Shown: positions 46,551 to 55,248, numbered from the stretch's first letter. The stretch is DNA of 64,000 bases from Thomasclavelia spiroformis DSM 1552 (GCF_025149465.1 NZ_CP102275.1:682001-746000); one strand, 5' to 3'. Program-made: numbers and translations. Notes: generated from the sequence alone by a model not told the origin.

Positions 46551-46578
46551 AGTTAAATAGAAATTTTTCTATTTAACT
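46551..46578. terminator. Palindromic hairpin at the left end of IS3 element A
   Basis: AGTTAAATAGAAA pairs with TTTCTATTTAACT around two T. It lies behind the orfB stop and may block readthrough. Confidence 0.5.
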
Positions 46579-46862
46579 TCGACATTTGAAAAATTCTGAT
46601 TCATAATTATTTGGACTCATATAACCGCAATGATTATGAATTCTTACTGTGTTATAAAATGTCTCAATATACTCAAATACTAATTGATATGTTTGTCTAT
46701 AATCCATTATTTTGAATCGATTTAGCCATTCTCTTTTTATCAGTGAATGAAACGATTCTATACACGCATTATCCCATGGAGTTCCCTTTTCTGAATAGCT
46801 TCTTTCCATTTTCATCGTTATTTTTTGATATTCTTCACTTGTAAACTGCACTCCACGATCTG
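46573..46862 (-). pseudogene. IS3 element A OrfB, C-terminal part (separated by RIT)
   Basis: Carries FTSEEYQKITMKMERSYSEK, then GTPWDNACIESFHSLIKREW with the catalytic Glu of the DDE triad, and the C-terminal RIHNHCGYMSPNNYE. The N-terminal two thirds lie at 51597-52174. The frame breaks at HSD, just before the RGxxY part of the second catalytic block, exactly at the RIT edge. Confidence 0.88.
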
Positions 46863-46863
46863 A

Positions 46864-46885
46864 ACTATACCGAATTCGGTATAGT
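46864..46885. repeat. 22-bp perfect palindrome at the left RIT edge
   Basis: Two head-to-head copies of ACTATACCGAA. The same motif (ACTATACCGAAG or ACTATGCCGAAG) recurs three times inside each 82-bp end, so it is probably the recombinase binding site. Confidence 0.7.
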
Positions 46886-46966
46886 AGCGACTATGCCGAA
46901 GAAAAAACTATACCGAAGTTTTGGATACGTCGGATGAAAATAGCCTAATTCTTCGGTATAGTATTC
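46885..46966. repeat. Left 82-bp terminal inverted repeat of the RIT element
   Basis: Exact reverse complement of 51515-51596 over all 82 bases. It contains ACTATGCCGAAG (46890-46901), ACTATACCGAAG (46908-46919) and CTTCGGTATAGT (46951-46962). Confidence 0.93.
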
Positions 46967-47547
46967 TAGTACCAAACAACTAGTGTTACCCTATTTATAA
47001 GGAGGATAACATTATGAATAATTTGATTTATTTATCGGAAGAACTCTTAATGTTCTTGAAAAAGAATCATTACAAACAATAGACGTTAGCTAAGTACAGG
47101 AGAGAGTTGAATGTTTTAAGGCGTTTTTGTGAAAATCATGGCAGTGAAGAATATACTCTTGAATTGGGAAATGAGTACGCTGCTGACATTTATATCAATG
47201 GCCATTTTAGTGCCCATCGATATTTTGATAGAGGTCGTTTAACACGATTTCTAAACTTTTATTTGGAACATGGTTATTTCGATTTGTCTATTAAAAAGGG
47301 TAAAAAATATGACGATGATATAATAAGATTTCAAGGCGAATATGAGGCATATAAAAATTATATATATGACCGAAATATCAAAGAAACGACCAAACATAAT
47401 TATAGTTATTACGCTTATCTTTTCTTGCAATTTTTATCTGATAATAAACTATATGAAATAGATGATTTATCTGTTGAGCTAATTTATAATTTTCTCATGA
47501 CTGGTACTATGTCAAGATTTCGGACCACATAAATGTAAGAAATTTAA

Positions 47548-48363
47548 TTAATTGATACTAATTAAATAATCATGCTCATATTCATTAGGTGATTTATAAT
47601 CACAATGTGAATGTACTCTTATTGTATTATAAAATCCTTCTATGTATTCAAATACCAGCTTATATGCATGATTATAATTTATAATCTTAAATCTGTTCAG
47701 CCATTCCCTTTTTATCAATGCATGATATGATTCTATACACGCATTATCCCACGGTGTTCCTTTTTGTGAATAGCTTCTTTTCATCTGCTTAGTTAATCTT
47801 TTGTATTTCTTCGATGTATAGTGCACTCCGCGATCTGCATGGATTACTATTGGTTTTGCGCTTTTTCTTCTTTTTTTAGCTGTTTCCAGACATTTTAATA
47901 CTTCATCTACTTCTAATGTTTTGCTTAATGTCCATGCTATTATTTTTCTTGAATAGAGATCCATTATACTGGTTAAATATACAAATCCTTCATCTGCTGT
48001 CCAGATATATGTTATATCAGTACACCATGCCTGATTTGGTGCTTTTGGATTAAAATCTCGGTTTAGAATATTTTTTAGTTTATTTGAAAAATCACAGTCT
48101 TTTGTTGTTATTGTATATGGTTTGATATAATGAGCTTTAATATTGTTTTCCCTCATTATGTTTCCTACATATTTTTCACTTATTTTTTCTCCCTCTTTTT
48201 TTAGTATTTCAGTTATTTTAGGAGCTCCATATATTTCTTTTGAATCCTTATAGATTTTCTTGATTCTTTCTGTGATTCTAGCTTTTCTGATTTTTTGTTT
48301 ACATGGTTTTCTTTTCAAATATTCATAATATCCTGATTTACTCAGTTGTAATTTTTTTAGCAT
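47548..48363 (-). CDS. IS3 element B transposase OrfB
   Basis: 271 residues from the internal ATG. DDE residues are D in CTDITYIW, D in HADRGVHY and E in NACIESYHALIKRE. HTH_21 (YGAPKITEILKKEG) lies upstream. The frame is open upstream of the ATG (YWHTGQLTKQDLYKRIK) to the slippery site in orfA, so the active form is an OrfAB fusion. It is homologous to the split orfB of element A, by eye well over half identical. Confidence 0.92.
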   Translation of the reverse strand: MLKKLQLSKSGYYEYLKRKPCKQKIRKARITERIKKIYKDSKEIYGAPKITEILKKEGEKISEKYVGNIMRENNIKAHYIKPYTITTKDCDFSNKLKNILNRDFNPKAPNQAWCTDITYIWTADEGFVYLTSIMDLYSRKIIAWTLSKTLEVDEVLKCLETAKKRRKSAKPIVIHADRGVHYTSKKYKRLTKQMKRSYSQKGTPWDNACIESYHALIKREWLNRFKIINYNHAYKLVFEYIEGFYNTIRVHSHCDYKSPNEYEHDYLISIN

Positions 48364-48431
48364 ACCGGTAACTGAAGTCTGTTTATCTTTTTTAGATTTT
48401 TCTTTTATCCTTTTATAAAGATCCTGCTTAG

Positions 48432-48728
48432 TTAATTGCCCAGTATGCCAATAGCCTTTTTTAGGACTTCTAAAGCATCCTGTGTATCTTTCAGTTCTTT
48501 TTTTAATCTGGCAATTTCTTTAGCTTCGTCACTTGAATAATTACCGCTTCCTCTTGAATTAATTACGCCGTCATTACTACTGGCATCTTTAAGCCATTTA
48601 TGAACAGTGCTATCAGCAATACCAAACTGTTTAGCTATAGCTACTTTAGATTCATCAGGATGTTCTAAAACATATTGAACAACTCCCTGTTTAAATTCAT
48701 CTGTAAATGTTGGTTTAGTCATCATCAT
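48432..48728 (-). CDS. IS3 element B OrfA with programmed frameshift site
   Basis: HTH (FTDEFKQGVVQYVLEHPDES, then IADSTVHKWL) and a coiled coil (EIARLKKELKDTQDALEVL). The start is placed at the run of three ATG (48728-48720) behind AAAAGGGG. Near its end lies CTAAAAAAG (minus strand, 48456-48465); a -1 slip on A AAA AAG reads straight into orfB. Confidence 0.88.
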   Translation of the reverse strand: MMMTKPTFTDEFKQGVVQYVLEHPDESKVAIAKQFGIADSTVHKWLKDASSNDGVINSRGSGNYSSDEAKEIARLKKELKDTQDALEVLKKAIGILGN

Positions 48729-49536
48729 ATACCCCTTTTCTATTTTTGATTTAAGCTTATGACATTGTATCATATACTAGCTAGTTCTTCCATTTAACTG
48801 GTACAGTTTTTATTCTAGCATCACATGACCTTCAAGCCAAAAAGACAAAGATATGTCATAAGTGGCGTGCGCTCATACCTTAAATTTATCAAAAGAAATG
48901 ATCTTCTACAGCAGATTAGCGGTCTTCGTTTACCAAGAACAAAAAAAATCATACTGACCCTGAGTAATGATGAGCACAATAGAATTCAAGCAGTGTTAAA
49001 TTCTGACTTGGTAACCTATAGAGATAAATCTATTTTTCTACTAGGTTATATCTTAGGTATAAGAGCCTGTGATATAGTAGCATTAAAACTATCAGATATC
49101 GACTGGCATAATGACTGTATCCATTTTATACAGTCAAAAACTGGGAATCAAGTTATCGTTCCATTATACACAGAAATTGGAAATTCTTTGTATCTATATA
49201 TAACTCAGGAACGTGAAAAAAGTGATTATGAAAACATCTTCGTAAGTCACCTCCCACCTTTCAAACCTTTAGCTGATCATTCAGCCTGTTACACAATAGT
49301 TAATAAAATTATGAATAAAGCTAATATAACCAAAGATGATAGATTTTTTGGTATCCACTTTTTAAGACATAATACCGCTTCTGCACTTGTACACAAAGGA
49401 GTCTCACTAGAAACCATTTCATCGATACTGGGGCACTCGGATCCTAATTCAACAAACATCTATATATCTACTGATTCAGAAAGATTAAAAGAATACGTTC
49501 TTTTAATGAGGGATATCGGAATTGGTGGTGAAATTG

Positions 49537-50499
49537 ATGACTAAATTTCAAAGCCGACTAGCTGACAAGATTATATTATTTCTTGAATTCAAACATTCTA
49601 TAGGTATTATATACAAAACAGGTGAATGGACTTTATGTGATTTTGACAGGTATAATCTGGAACATGGAAATTATGGTTATCTGGAAAAAGAAACAGTTGA
49701 AGGATGGATCCATCACAAAAAAGAACGCAGCAAATCTCAATATATGGGTTATATGTCATGTATTAGAGAATTAGGTAAATATATGAACAGTCAGGATAAT
49801 ATATCATATATATTAAGCGACAAATATAAGGCCGTCAGATACAAAAGCAACGTATATCTTTTTTCTAATGAAGAACTTCAAAAATTTTTTAAGCAGATTG
49901 ATATTTATTCTAAAACAGCCAATACGATTAGACTCTCTGCTGTTCTGCCTGCATTATTTAGATTTTTATATTATTTTGGCACAAGATGTAAAGAAGCACG
50001 CGTACTTGAAACCAGGAATGTTCATCTGGACCTAGGATATATAGATATCATTGCATCCAAAACACATTGTGATAGAAGAATTTTCATGAATGATGAATCT
50101 ATTGAATTTTTTAGAAGATATCATTGTATAATGAATCATATAACTCCAAACAGAAAATACTTCTTTTCAGATATAGCTGATCGCTATTATCCGACAGGTT
50201 CTATTTCGCTATACTTTAATAAAATTTGGGATCAGGCTGGTTTGAGAAAAGATGCAGAAGTCCAGCTAAGAGCATATGATTTAAGACATCACTTTGCATG
50301 TAAAAATATCCTTAAATGGTCATTAAATAATGAAGATGTCATGGCCAAGCTACCCTATCTTATGACATTTATGGGTCATTCAAATTTAGAAAGTACGTAT
50401 TATTATATTCATCTGATTCTTGATTTCTTTCCAAAATATAATGATCTTTCTTTATTAAGCAATGAACTGATTCCGGAGGTGGAAGAAGATGAAATATAA
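49537..50499 (+). CDS. RitB tyrosine recombinase
   Basis: About 320 residues. N-terminal core-binding region, then the catalytic domain: Arg in FGTRCKEARVLETR, YDLRHHFACKN, and MGHSNLESTYYYIH with the Tyr nucleophile. Start is ATG 49537 (GGTGGTGAA ahead) or 49522; either overlaps the ritA stop. The gene looks intact. It overlaps ritC by 11 bases. In RIT elements the three proteins are thought to act together, but the roles are not settled. Confidence 0.88.
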   Translation: MTKFQSRLADKIILFLEFKHSIGIIYKTGEWTLCDFDRYNLEHGNYGYLEKETVEGWIHHKKERSKSQYMGYMSCIRELGKYMNSQDNISYILSDKYKAVRYKSNVYLFSNEELQKFFKQIDIYSKTANTIRLSAVLPALFRFLYYFGTRCKEARVLETRNVHLDLGYIDIIASKTHCDRRIFMNDESIEFFRRYHCIMNHITPNRKYFFSDIADRYYPTGSISLYFNKIWDQAGLRKDAEVQLRAYDLRHHFACKNILKWSLNNEDVMAKLPYLMTFMGHSNLESTYYYIHLILDFFPKYNDLSLLSNELIPEVEEDEI

Positions 50500-51511
50500 T
50501 CGAAAAAAGGACCACTCATTTTGGAAACTGGCCAGAAGTTTCCTGCATGAATACATGCCTCTGGTAAGAAATTTATCTGATAAAACAATCGAATCATATA
50601 AAACATCGATAAAACTTTATCTTCGTTTTATCAATAAAGAAAAACACATCATCAATGATAAAATTACTTTTGAAATATTTTCAAGAGAAAATATGACAGA
50701 TTATATTATCTGGTTAAAAAATAATCAAGCTTCACCAAAAACCATCAATTTAAGAATGACGGCATTGAAATCGTTTTTGAAATATGCTTCTGAAGAAGAT
50801 TTCGAATTGACAGTATTTTACAATAACGCCAAATCCATCAGAGGTCAAAAAACAATAAAAAAACCTATAGAATATCTTAAACCGGAGGCAACTAAAGCTA
50901 TTTTGTCTGCTTATGGAAATGATACTAAAAAGCATAGACGTAATCAGGTGCTGCTTATCTTGATGTATGATTCAGGCTGCCGTGTTCAGGAACTTTCTGA
51001 TCTTAAAGTTTCTTCACTGCATTTAGATGTTTCCTGTCCATATATAACAGTCATTGGGAAAGGAAAAAAATTGAGGAATGTGCCACTTACCACAAAAACT
51101 GTATGTCATCTAAAAAAATATCTTGATGAATTTCATGATGAATCGATAGATGAGTATTTATTTTATTCGAACCTGGACAACAAACCTCACCAGTTGTCAA
51201 CTGACAGCATTGCATTGATTTTAAAACAGGCAGTTAAAATAGCGAGAGAAAAAAACGAATCAGTACCAAAAAAGGTTCATTGTCATATGATTCGTAAAAC
51301 AAAAGCAATGGATTTATATAAAAATGGTGTACCATTACCTTTTATTATGCAGCTGTTAGGACACGAAAGCATGTCAACAACAACTGGATTCTATGCATTC
51401 GCAACATTAGAAATGATGTCAGAAGCACTGAATAAGACTTTTGGTGAAACAAAAGGCGAAAAATTATGGAAAAAATCTATAAAAGTAAAAGATCCTTATA
51501 GTCTGGATTAA
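50489..51511 (+). CDS. RitC tyrosine recombinase
   Basis: 340 residues, intact. An N-terminal SAM-like domain (SDKTIESYKTSIKLYLRF) is followed by the catalytic domain: Arg in YDSGCRVQELSDLK, a Lys in IGKGKKLRNVPL, HMIRKTKAMDLY and LGHESMSTTTGFYAF with Tyr. Closest in style to XerC/D. GGAGGTGGAAG precedes the start within ritB. Codon choice in ritA-C is less AT-rich than in the neighbouring core genes, consistent with transfer. The gene ends 3 bases before the right inverted repeat. Confidence 0.9.
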   Translation: MKYNRKKDHSFWKLARSFLHEYMPLVRNLSDKTIESYKTSIKLYLRFINKEKHIINDKITFEIFSRENMTDYIIWLKNNQASPKTINLRMTALKSFLKYASEEDFELTVFYNNAKSIRGQKTIKKPIEYLKPEATKAILSAYGNDTKKHRRNQVLLILMYDSGCRVQELSDLKVSSLHLDVSCPYITVIGKGKKLRNVPLTTKTVCHLKKYLDEFHDESIDEYLFYSNLDNKPHQLSTDSIALILKQAVKIAREKNESVPKKVHCHMIRKTKAMDLYKNGVPLPFIMQLLGHESMSTTTGFYAFATLEMMSEALNKTFGETKGEKLWKKSIKVKDPYSLD

Positions 51512-51514
51512 CAG

Positions 51515-51596
51515 GAATACTATACCGAAGAATTAGGCTATTTTCATCCGACGTATCCAAAACTTCGGTATAGTTTTTTCTTCGGCATAGTCGCTA
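51515..51596. repeat. Right 82-bp terminal inverted repeat of the RIT element
   Basis: Exact reverse complement of 46885-46966. The internal edge (GAATACTATACCGAAG) is 3 bases after the ritC stop. Confidence 0.93.
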
Positions 51597-52174
51597 TGGA
51601 TCACAAGCGGTTTTTCAATATTTCTTCGTACTTTTGCAATATTTATTGCTTCTATTATCGATTCGGCTTTCATATCTTTAGTTAATACCCAGGATATGAT
51701 TTTTCTTGAATATAAATCCATTACACTTGTTAAATAAACAAAACCCTCATCATAGGTCCAGATATAGGTTATGTCTGTACACCAGAAAGCATTTGGCCTG
51801 TCTGGATTGAATTCTCTTTTAAGCAGATTTTTTAAATCTGCAGTGAAATTTTTAGAAATCGTTGTTTTTGTCCAGTGTTTTATATAGCAGGCTTTTATTC
51901 CCATCTCACGCATATAATTACTGACTGTTTTCATGCTTATCTTTATTCCTTTTTGCCGCAGGATATAGGTGATTTTTGGTGCTCCATAAATTTCTTTGTT
52001 TTCATGATAAATAGTTAGAATCATTTCTTTGATTCGTTCTTTGTGCAGTTGCCGATGGGATTTTTTACGATGCTTCCATGATTTAAAACCGCTTCTGGAA
52101 ATATTTAATATTTTGGTTACTGCTCTAATCGAAACCTTATTAGAATCGGCATCTTTATCAATATATTCGTCCAA
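51597..52174 (-). pseudogene. IS3 element A OrfB, N-terminal part
   Basis: HTH_21 domain (YGAPKITYILRQKGIKIS) and the rve core up to the second Asp (PLVIHSD), where the RIT end takes over; the frame then reads RIT sequence to a stop at 51533. The remaining domain is at 46573-46862. Removing the RIT restores HSD followed by the rest of the DDE domain. Confidence 0.88.
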
Positions 52175-52191
52175 TGCTCTATAAAGAATAC

Positions 52192-52494
52192 TTACTGGCT
52201 GTTGAGAATGTTCATAGCTTTTTTTAATATTTCAACAGCGTCTCTTAAATCCCTGTTTTCTTTTTTTAATCTTGCCAGTTCTTTAGCATCATCACTGGAA
52301 TAATTACCAGAACCTCTAAATACCTTGCTTTCATCATCGCTGTTTGATGAATATTCTTTAATCCAGCGATGAATAGAACTTAATGAGATTCCAAGATTAT
52401 TAGCTACTTCAGCCATGGTAAGTTCAGGATGATGCTTCCTATAATTAACAGCATCAATTTTAAATTGTTTATCGATTTGTTTCTTTTTAGCCAT
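52192..52494 (-). CDS. IS3 element A OrfA
   Basis: 100 residues: HTH (FKIDAVNYRKHHPELTMAEV) and coiled coil (ELARLKKENRDLRDAVEIL). A run ATTAAAAAAAGC near the end provides the -1 slippery site toward orfB. Intact, although its orfB partner is broken. Confidence 0.85.
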   Translation of the reverse strand: MAKKKQIDKQFKIDAVNYRKHHPELTMAEVANNLGISLSSIHRWIKEYSSNSDDESKVFRGSGNYSSDDAKELARLKKENRDLRDAVEILKKAMNILNSQ

Positions 52495-52626
52495 ATAACT
52501 CTACCCCTTATTTATAATTTGATTATTGATTAATATAGATTACATCTGTTATCAGTATTAATCAATACTGTTTTCATTTTATTGACATTTCTCTATTTAA
52601 CTGGACCTAAATATATACTAGCATCA

Positions 52627-53076
52627 TTTTAGGAAGATTATGTCTTTTAATTCGTACAAAGGCATCAAAAACATCTATAATTCTAGTAGTAGAAACACCG
52701 AACATTCTAGCTATAGATGCATATGTTGCGTTATATGGTTTTAATTTATTTAAAATAGATATAATAGCCACTTTAGTAAAAGACCAGTTCTCATAAGCGA
52801 TAGGATTAGTATCAAAGAAGTAAGAGTTACAATCTAGACACTTATATCTTTTAAGATGGGTAATCATTTTAACAGGCTGATCATTAATAGGAGTAGACAC
52901 TAACCTTTTTTTTGAGTACCTTTACTAATAAAATGAATACTACCGCAATGAGGACAGCATACAATAGATGGTTTGAATCTAATATTTATTTCATAATAGG
53001 TACCAATATTATCTATAGTGAAAGATTCAACAATATCATCTTTAATATCAAATAAAGTCAATAATTCATTATTCAT
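52627..53076 (-). pseudogene. ISL3-family transposase, N-terminal fragment with frameshift
   Basis: Starting at 53076 the frame reads MNNELLTLFDIKDDIVES, then CCPHCGS (first zinc pair), and stops soon after a run of eight A. One more A would join it to the next frame, STPINDQPVKMI then KRYKCLDCNSYFF (second zinc pair) and an HTH (YASIARMFGVSTTRIIDVF). It is cut at LPKM by the right end of IS3 element A. The family has ~400 residues; about 140 remain. Confidence 0.82.
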
Positions 53077-53164
53077 AATTATTTATATAACTAGAACTAG
53101 ACCATATTATTATATCAAGGGGGTATCACACCCCACGATATTTTATTATCTATTTTTTAATCAT
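53077..53164. other. Right edge of accessory island 2
   Basis: Short AT-rich stretch; GGGGGTATCACACCCC at 53119-53134 is probably the remaining end of the ISL3 element. Core genes resume at 53165. Confidence 0.4.
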
Positions 53165-53683
53165 TTATTTTATAAATATCAAAAAGGCAATTATTGCAAG
53201 TAAGCAAGCAATTGCATCCAGCCATAATCCTAATTTTAAAGCATAGCGATTATTTTGTAATTTAATACTGCCAAAATATAATGTAACAACATAAAACGTT
53301 GTATCACTACCTGTTTGAACAATTGAACCAAGAATACTATAAGGGTGATCAACACCATATTTTAAAAACACATTATTTAAAACACTTAAAGAACCATTAG
53401 ATGAAAAAGGTCTAACAAGCATCATCATAAAAATATCAATTGGAATATTTAAAACCTGAAAAACACTCTTAAAGACACTTTCTAATATATTTATAATCCC
53501 ACAACTTTGAAAACAAGTTACCCATAACATAAAAGCCATCATAGTAGGAAAAATCGTTAATAACAGCTTACTTCCCTCTTTAACCCCATTAATAAACTCT
53601 TCAAAAATATCAACATGTTTAAAAATAGCTTCAATAAATGCAACTAATAAAATAATTAAAATAATACTATTCATAATGTTCAA
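53165..53683 (-). CDS. spmB: Spore maturation protein B
   Basis: A 172-residue membrane protein of the nucleoside-recognition (Gate) family. EFINGVKEGSKLLLTIFPTM and RPFSSNGSLSVLNN are typical SpmB segments. In Bacillus SpmA/SpmB affect spore core dehydration. It overlaps spmA by 17 bases and is last in dacB-spmA-spmB. Confidence 0.92.
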   Translation of the reverse strand: MNIMNSIILIILLVAFIEAIFKHVDIFEEFINGVKEGSKLLLTIFPTMMAFMLWVTCFQSCGIINILESVFKSVFQVLNIPIDIFMMMLVRPFSSNGSLSVLNNVFLKYGVDHPYSILGSIVQTGSDTTFYVVTLYFGSIKLQNNRYALKLGLWLDAIACLLAIIAFLIFIK

Positions 53684-54239
53684 TCACCTTACTTGCAATA
53701 ACTCCAATTACTGTAATAATTAAACCAATTACAATACTATAACCAAAAAAACCTAAAATATCTTTACTACCATAACTCTGTCTTAAAGTCATCATAGTAG
53801 TAGGAATAATTGATAATCCTGTAGTATTTAAAATAACTAATAACATCATTTCTTTACATGGTATTTTTGGATTAGTTTGATATTTAGTTAATGATTTCAT
53901 TGCTTTTAACCCACTAATTGAAGCTAAAGATCCAACACCTAATAAATTTGCAATAAAATTAGTTGATAAATATAAATAAACTTGATTATCATCAACTACT
54001 TTACCATAAATAAGTTTTAAAATAGGTTTTAATAAAAAAGATAATTGTTTAATTAATCCTGAAGCTTTAATAATATTTAAAAAACCATTCCATAAACAAG
54101 CAGATAAAACAAGAATTTTAATTAAATCAAAAACTTGATTAGGGGAATCTAATATCGCTTTAAACATTTCATCTTGATGATTAGTTATAAAAGCGACTAA
54201 GATAAAGAAAACTAATCCATATTTAAAAACCTTAGCCAT
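53667..54239 (-). CDS. spmA: Spore maturation protein A
   Basis: 190 residues, several helices, Gate domain (SACLWNGFLNIIKASGLIKQ, later NFIANLLGVGSLASISGLKA). It overlaps dacB by eight bases and spmB by 17, so the three are translated together. Evidence that the host can sporulate, or descends from spore formers. Confidence 0.92.
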   Translation of the reverse strand: MAKVFKYGLVFFILVAFITNHQDEMFKAILDSPNQVFDLIKILVLSACLWNGFLNIIKASGLIKQLSFLLKPILKLIYGKVVDDNQVYLYLSTNFIANLLGVGSLASISGLKAMKSLTKYQTNPKIPCKEMMLLVILNTTGLSIIPTTMMTLRQSYGSKDILGFFGYSIVIGLIITVIGVIASKVIEHYE

Positions 54240-55248
54240 AGATTAAATCCTTTAAAACCATCTTAAAGCCAATAAAGAAATTATAAGGGACAACTTTTTG
54301 TTTTCTAATTGGTTGATTATTTAATGAAATAATAATTTCATTATTATCAAATGAAACATCTACTTTATCACTATCTTTTTTATTAACAAATAAATCTAAA
54401 TCCAAATAATACTTTTGTTGTTTAAATTCAACAATTCCCCTAGAAAAAATCTTTGTCTCTTCTAATAAATCAAAACATTCCTCATATTTTTTTTGATGAA
54501 ACTCAAAATCATTACCACAATTAAAAGTAACAATAATCAAATCAAGTCCATTTTTACGCGCCATAGTAATTAGTGTTCGACGAGCTTTTTTAGTAAAACC
54601 TGTTTTACCACCAATACAATACTTATAATTAGTCAATAATTTATTTTTATTATGCCATGTTCCATTACCATCTTCACGAACATATTCCTTTGTTTTAACA
54701 ATTTCATTAAAAATAGGATTTTGATGACAATAAGCCATTAATCTAGCCATATCATAGACAGTTGATTGATTACCATTATCTTCTTCATCTAATCCAGTAG
54801 GATTAGAAAAAGTAGTATTATGAAGTTCTAATTCTCTAGCTTTATCATTCATCATATCAACAAATTTTGGAACATCTTTAGCTACTGCTTTTGCAATCAT
54901 TAAAGCTGCATCATTACCACTTCTTAACATTAAGCCATATAGAAGATCACGTAAACTAATTTTATCACCTATATGTATATAAATCCCGCTACCCCATGCT
55001 TTGTTGATTGTATCATCAACTGTAATAATTGTATCTAAATCCATATTTTCAATTGCAAGAATGCATGTCATTATTTTAGAAATTGAAGCAACACTTTGAA
55101 TATAATCCTCATTACTTCCTTCAATTACAACTTGATTACTAGCTTCCATTACAATATAACTTTTACCTTGAAATTCAACCGGTTTAACACTATTTAATGG
55201 AGTTATGGCTAAAGAAATAATTAAACTAATAATATTTACATAGATCAT
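54232..55248 (-). CDS. D-alanyl-D-alanine carboxypeptidase, sporulation-type (DacB/DacF-like PBP5)
   Basis: Trims the terminal D-Ala of peptidoglycan stem peptides. Signal-like N-terminus (MIYVNIISLIISLAI), SxxK motif SISK with the nucleophile Ser, SGN triad and KTG in GGKTGFTKKA. About 338 residues. I start it at 55248 because GGGTGATA lies just ahead; the ATG 12 bases upstream would bury that site. As first gene before spmA-spmB it matches the Bacillus dacB-spmA-spmB operon, so a role in spore cortex is likely. Confidence 0.92.
   Translation of the reverse strand: MIYVNIISLIISLAITPLNSVKPVEFQGKSYIVMEASNQVVIEGSNEDYIQSVASISKIMTCILAIENMDLDTIITVDDTINKAWGSGIYIHIGDKISLRDLLYGLMLRSGNDAALMIAKAVAKDVPKFVDMMNDKARELELHNTTFSNPTGLDEEDNGNQSTVYDMARLMAYCHQNPIFNEIVKTKEYVREDGNGTWHNKNKLLTNYKYCIGGKTGFTKKARRTLITMARKNGLDLIIVTFNCGNDFEFHQKKYEECFDLLEETKIFSRGIVEFKQQKYYLDLDLFVNKKDSDKVDVSFDNNEIIISLNNQPIRKQKVVPYNFFIGFKMVLKDLIYG

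Larger units (their letters stand above)
47502..48824 (-). mobile_element. IS3-family element B, inserted in ritA
   Basis: About 1.32 kb. Left end TGGTACTATGTCAAG is shared with element A; the right end reversed reads TGATGCTAGAATAAA. The target duplication is ATGAC (47497-47501 and 48825-48829), possibly one base longer. Both genes look intact, so this is the youngest layer of the nest. Confidence 0.9.
47014..49544 (+). pseudogene. RitA tyrosine recombinase, broken by a stop and by IS3 insertion
   Basis: Reconstructed product ~400 residues. The ATG at 47014 follows AAGGAGGATAACATT. Codon 23 is TAG (47080-47082; the first copy has TCA there). The N-terminal core-binding part runs to 47501 (IYNFLMT). 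IS3 element B then intervenes and the frame resumes at 48825 (MTFKPKRQRYVISGVRSYLK). The catalytic domain holds R in GIRACDIVAL, HFLRHNTA and LGHSDPNSTNIYI with the Tyr nucleophile. ATGAC occurs at both IS junctions. The downstream part alone (48825-49544) still forms an open frame with a full catalytic domain but no core-binding domain. Confidence 0.88.
46864..51596 (+). mobile_element. RIT element (recombinase in trio), interrupted by IS3 element B
   Basis: Three tyrosine recombinase genes in the same direction with short overlaps, enclosed by perfect 82-bp inverted repeats (46885-46966 and 51515-51596), match the RIT class. Without the inserted IS3 the element is about 3.4 kb. It sits inside orfB of IS3 element A: the flanks read GATCTG on the left and TGGATCAC on the right, compared with GATCTGCATGGATT at the same place in IS3 element B. 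The left end carries one extra 22-bp palindrome (46864-46885). No cargo gene is present. Confidence 0.88.
46526..52626 (-). mobile_element. IS3-family element A, split by a RIT element
   Basis: The two parts, 46526-46863 and 51597-52626, together make about 1.37 kb, the usual IS3 size, with orfA and orfB on the minus strand. The left end (TGGTACTATG at 46526) and the right end (reverse of ACTAGCATCA ending 52626) share GTCCAGTTAAATAG-type inner sequence. The orfB frame is continuous across the two parts once the RIT is removed. The outer flanks are different broken elements (IS256 left, ISL3 right), so no target duplication can be seen. Confidence 0.85.

Noticed and set aside
53018-53203. Plus-strand frame of 61 codons between the ISL3 remnant and spmB
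   Set aside because: Overlaps the ISL3 fragment and the spmB 3' end; no ribosome site or recognisable product.
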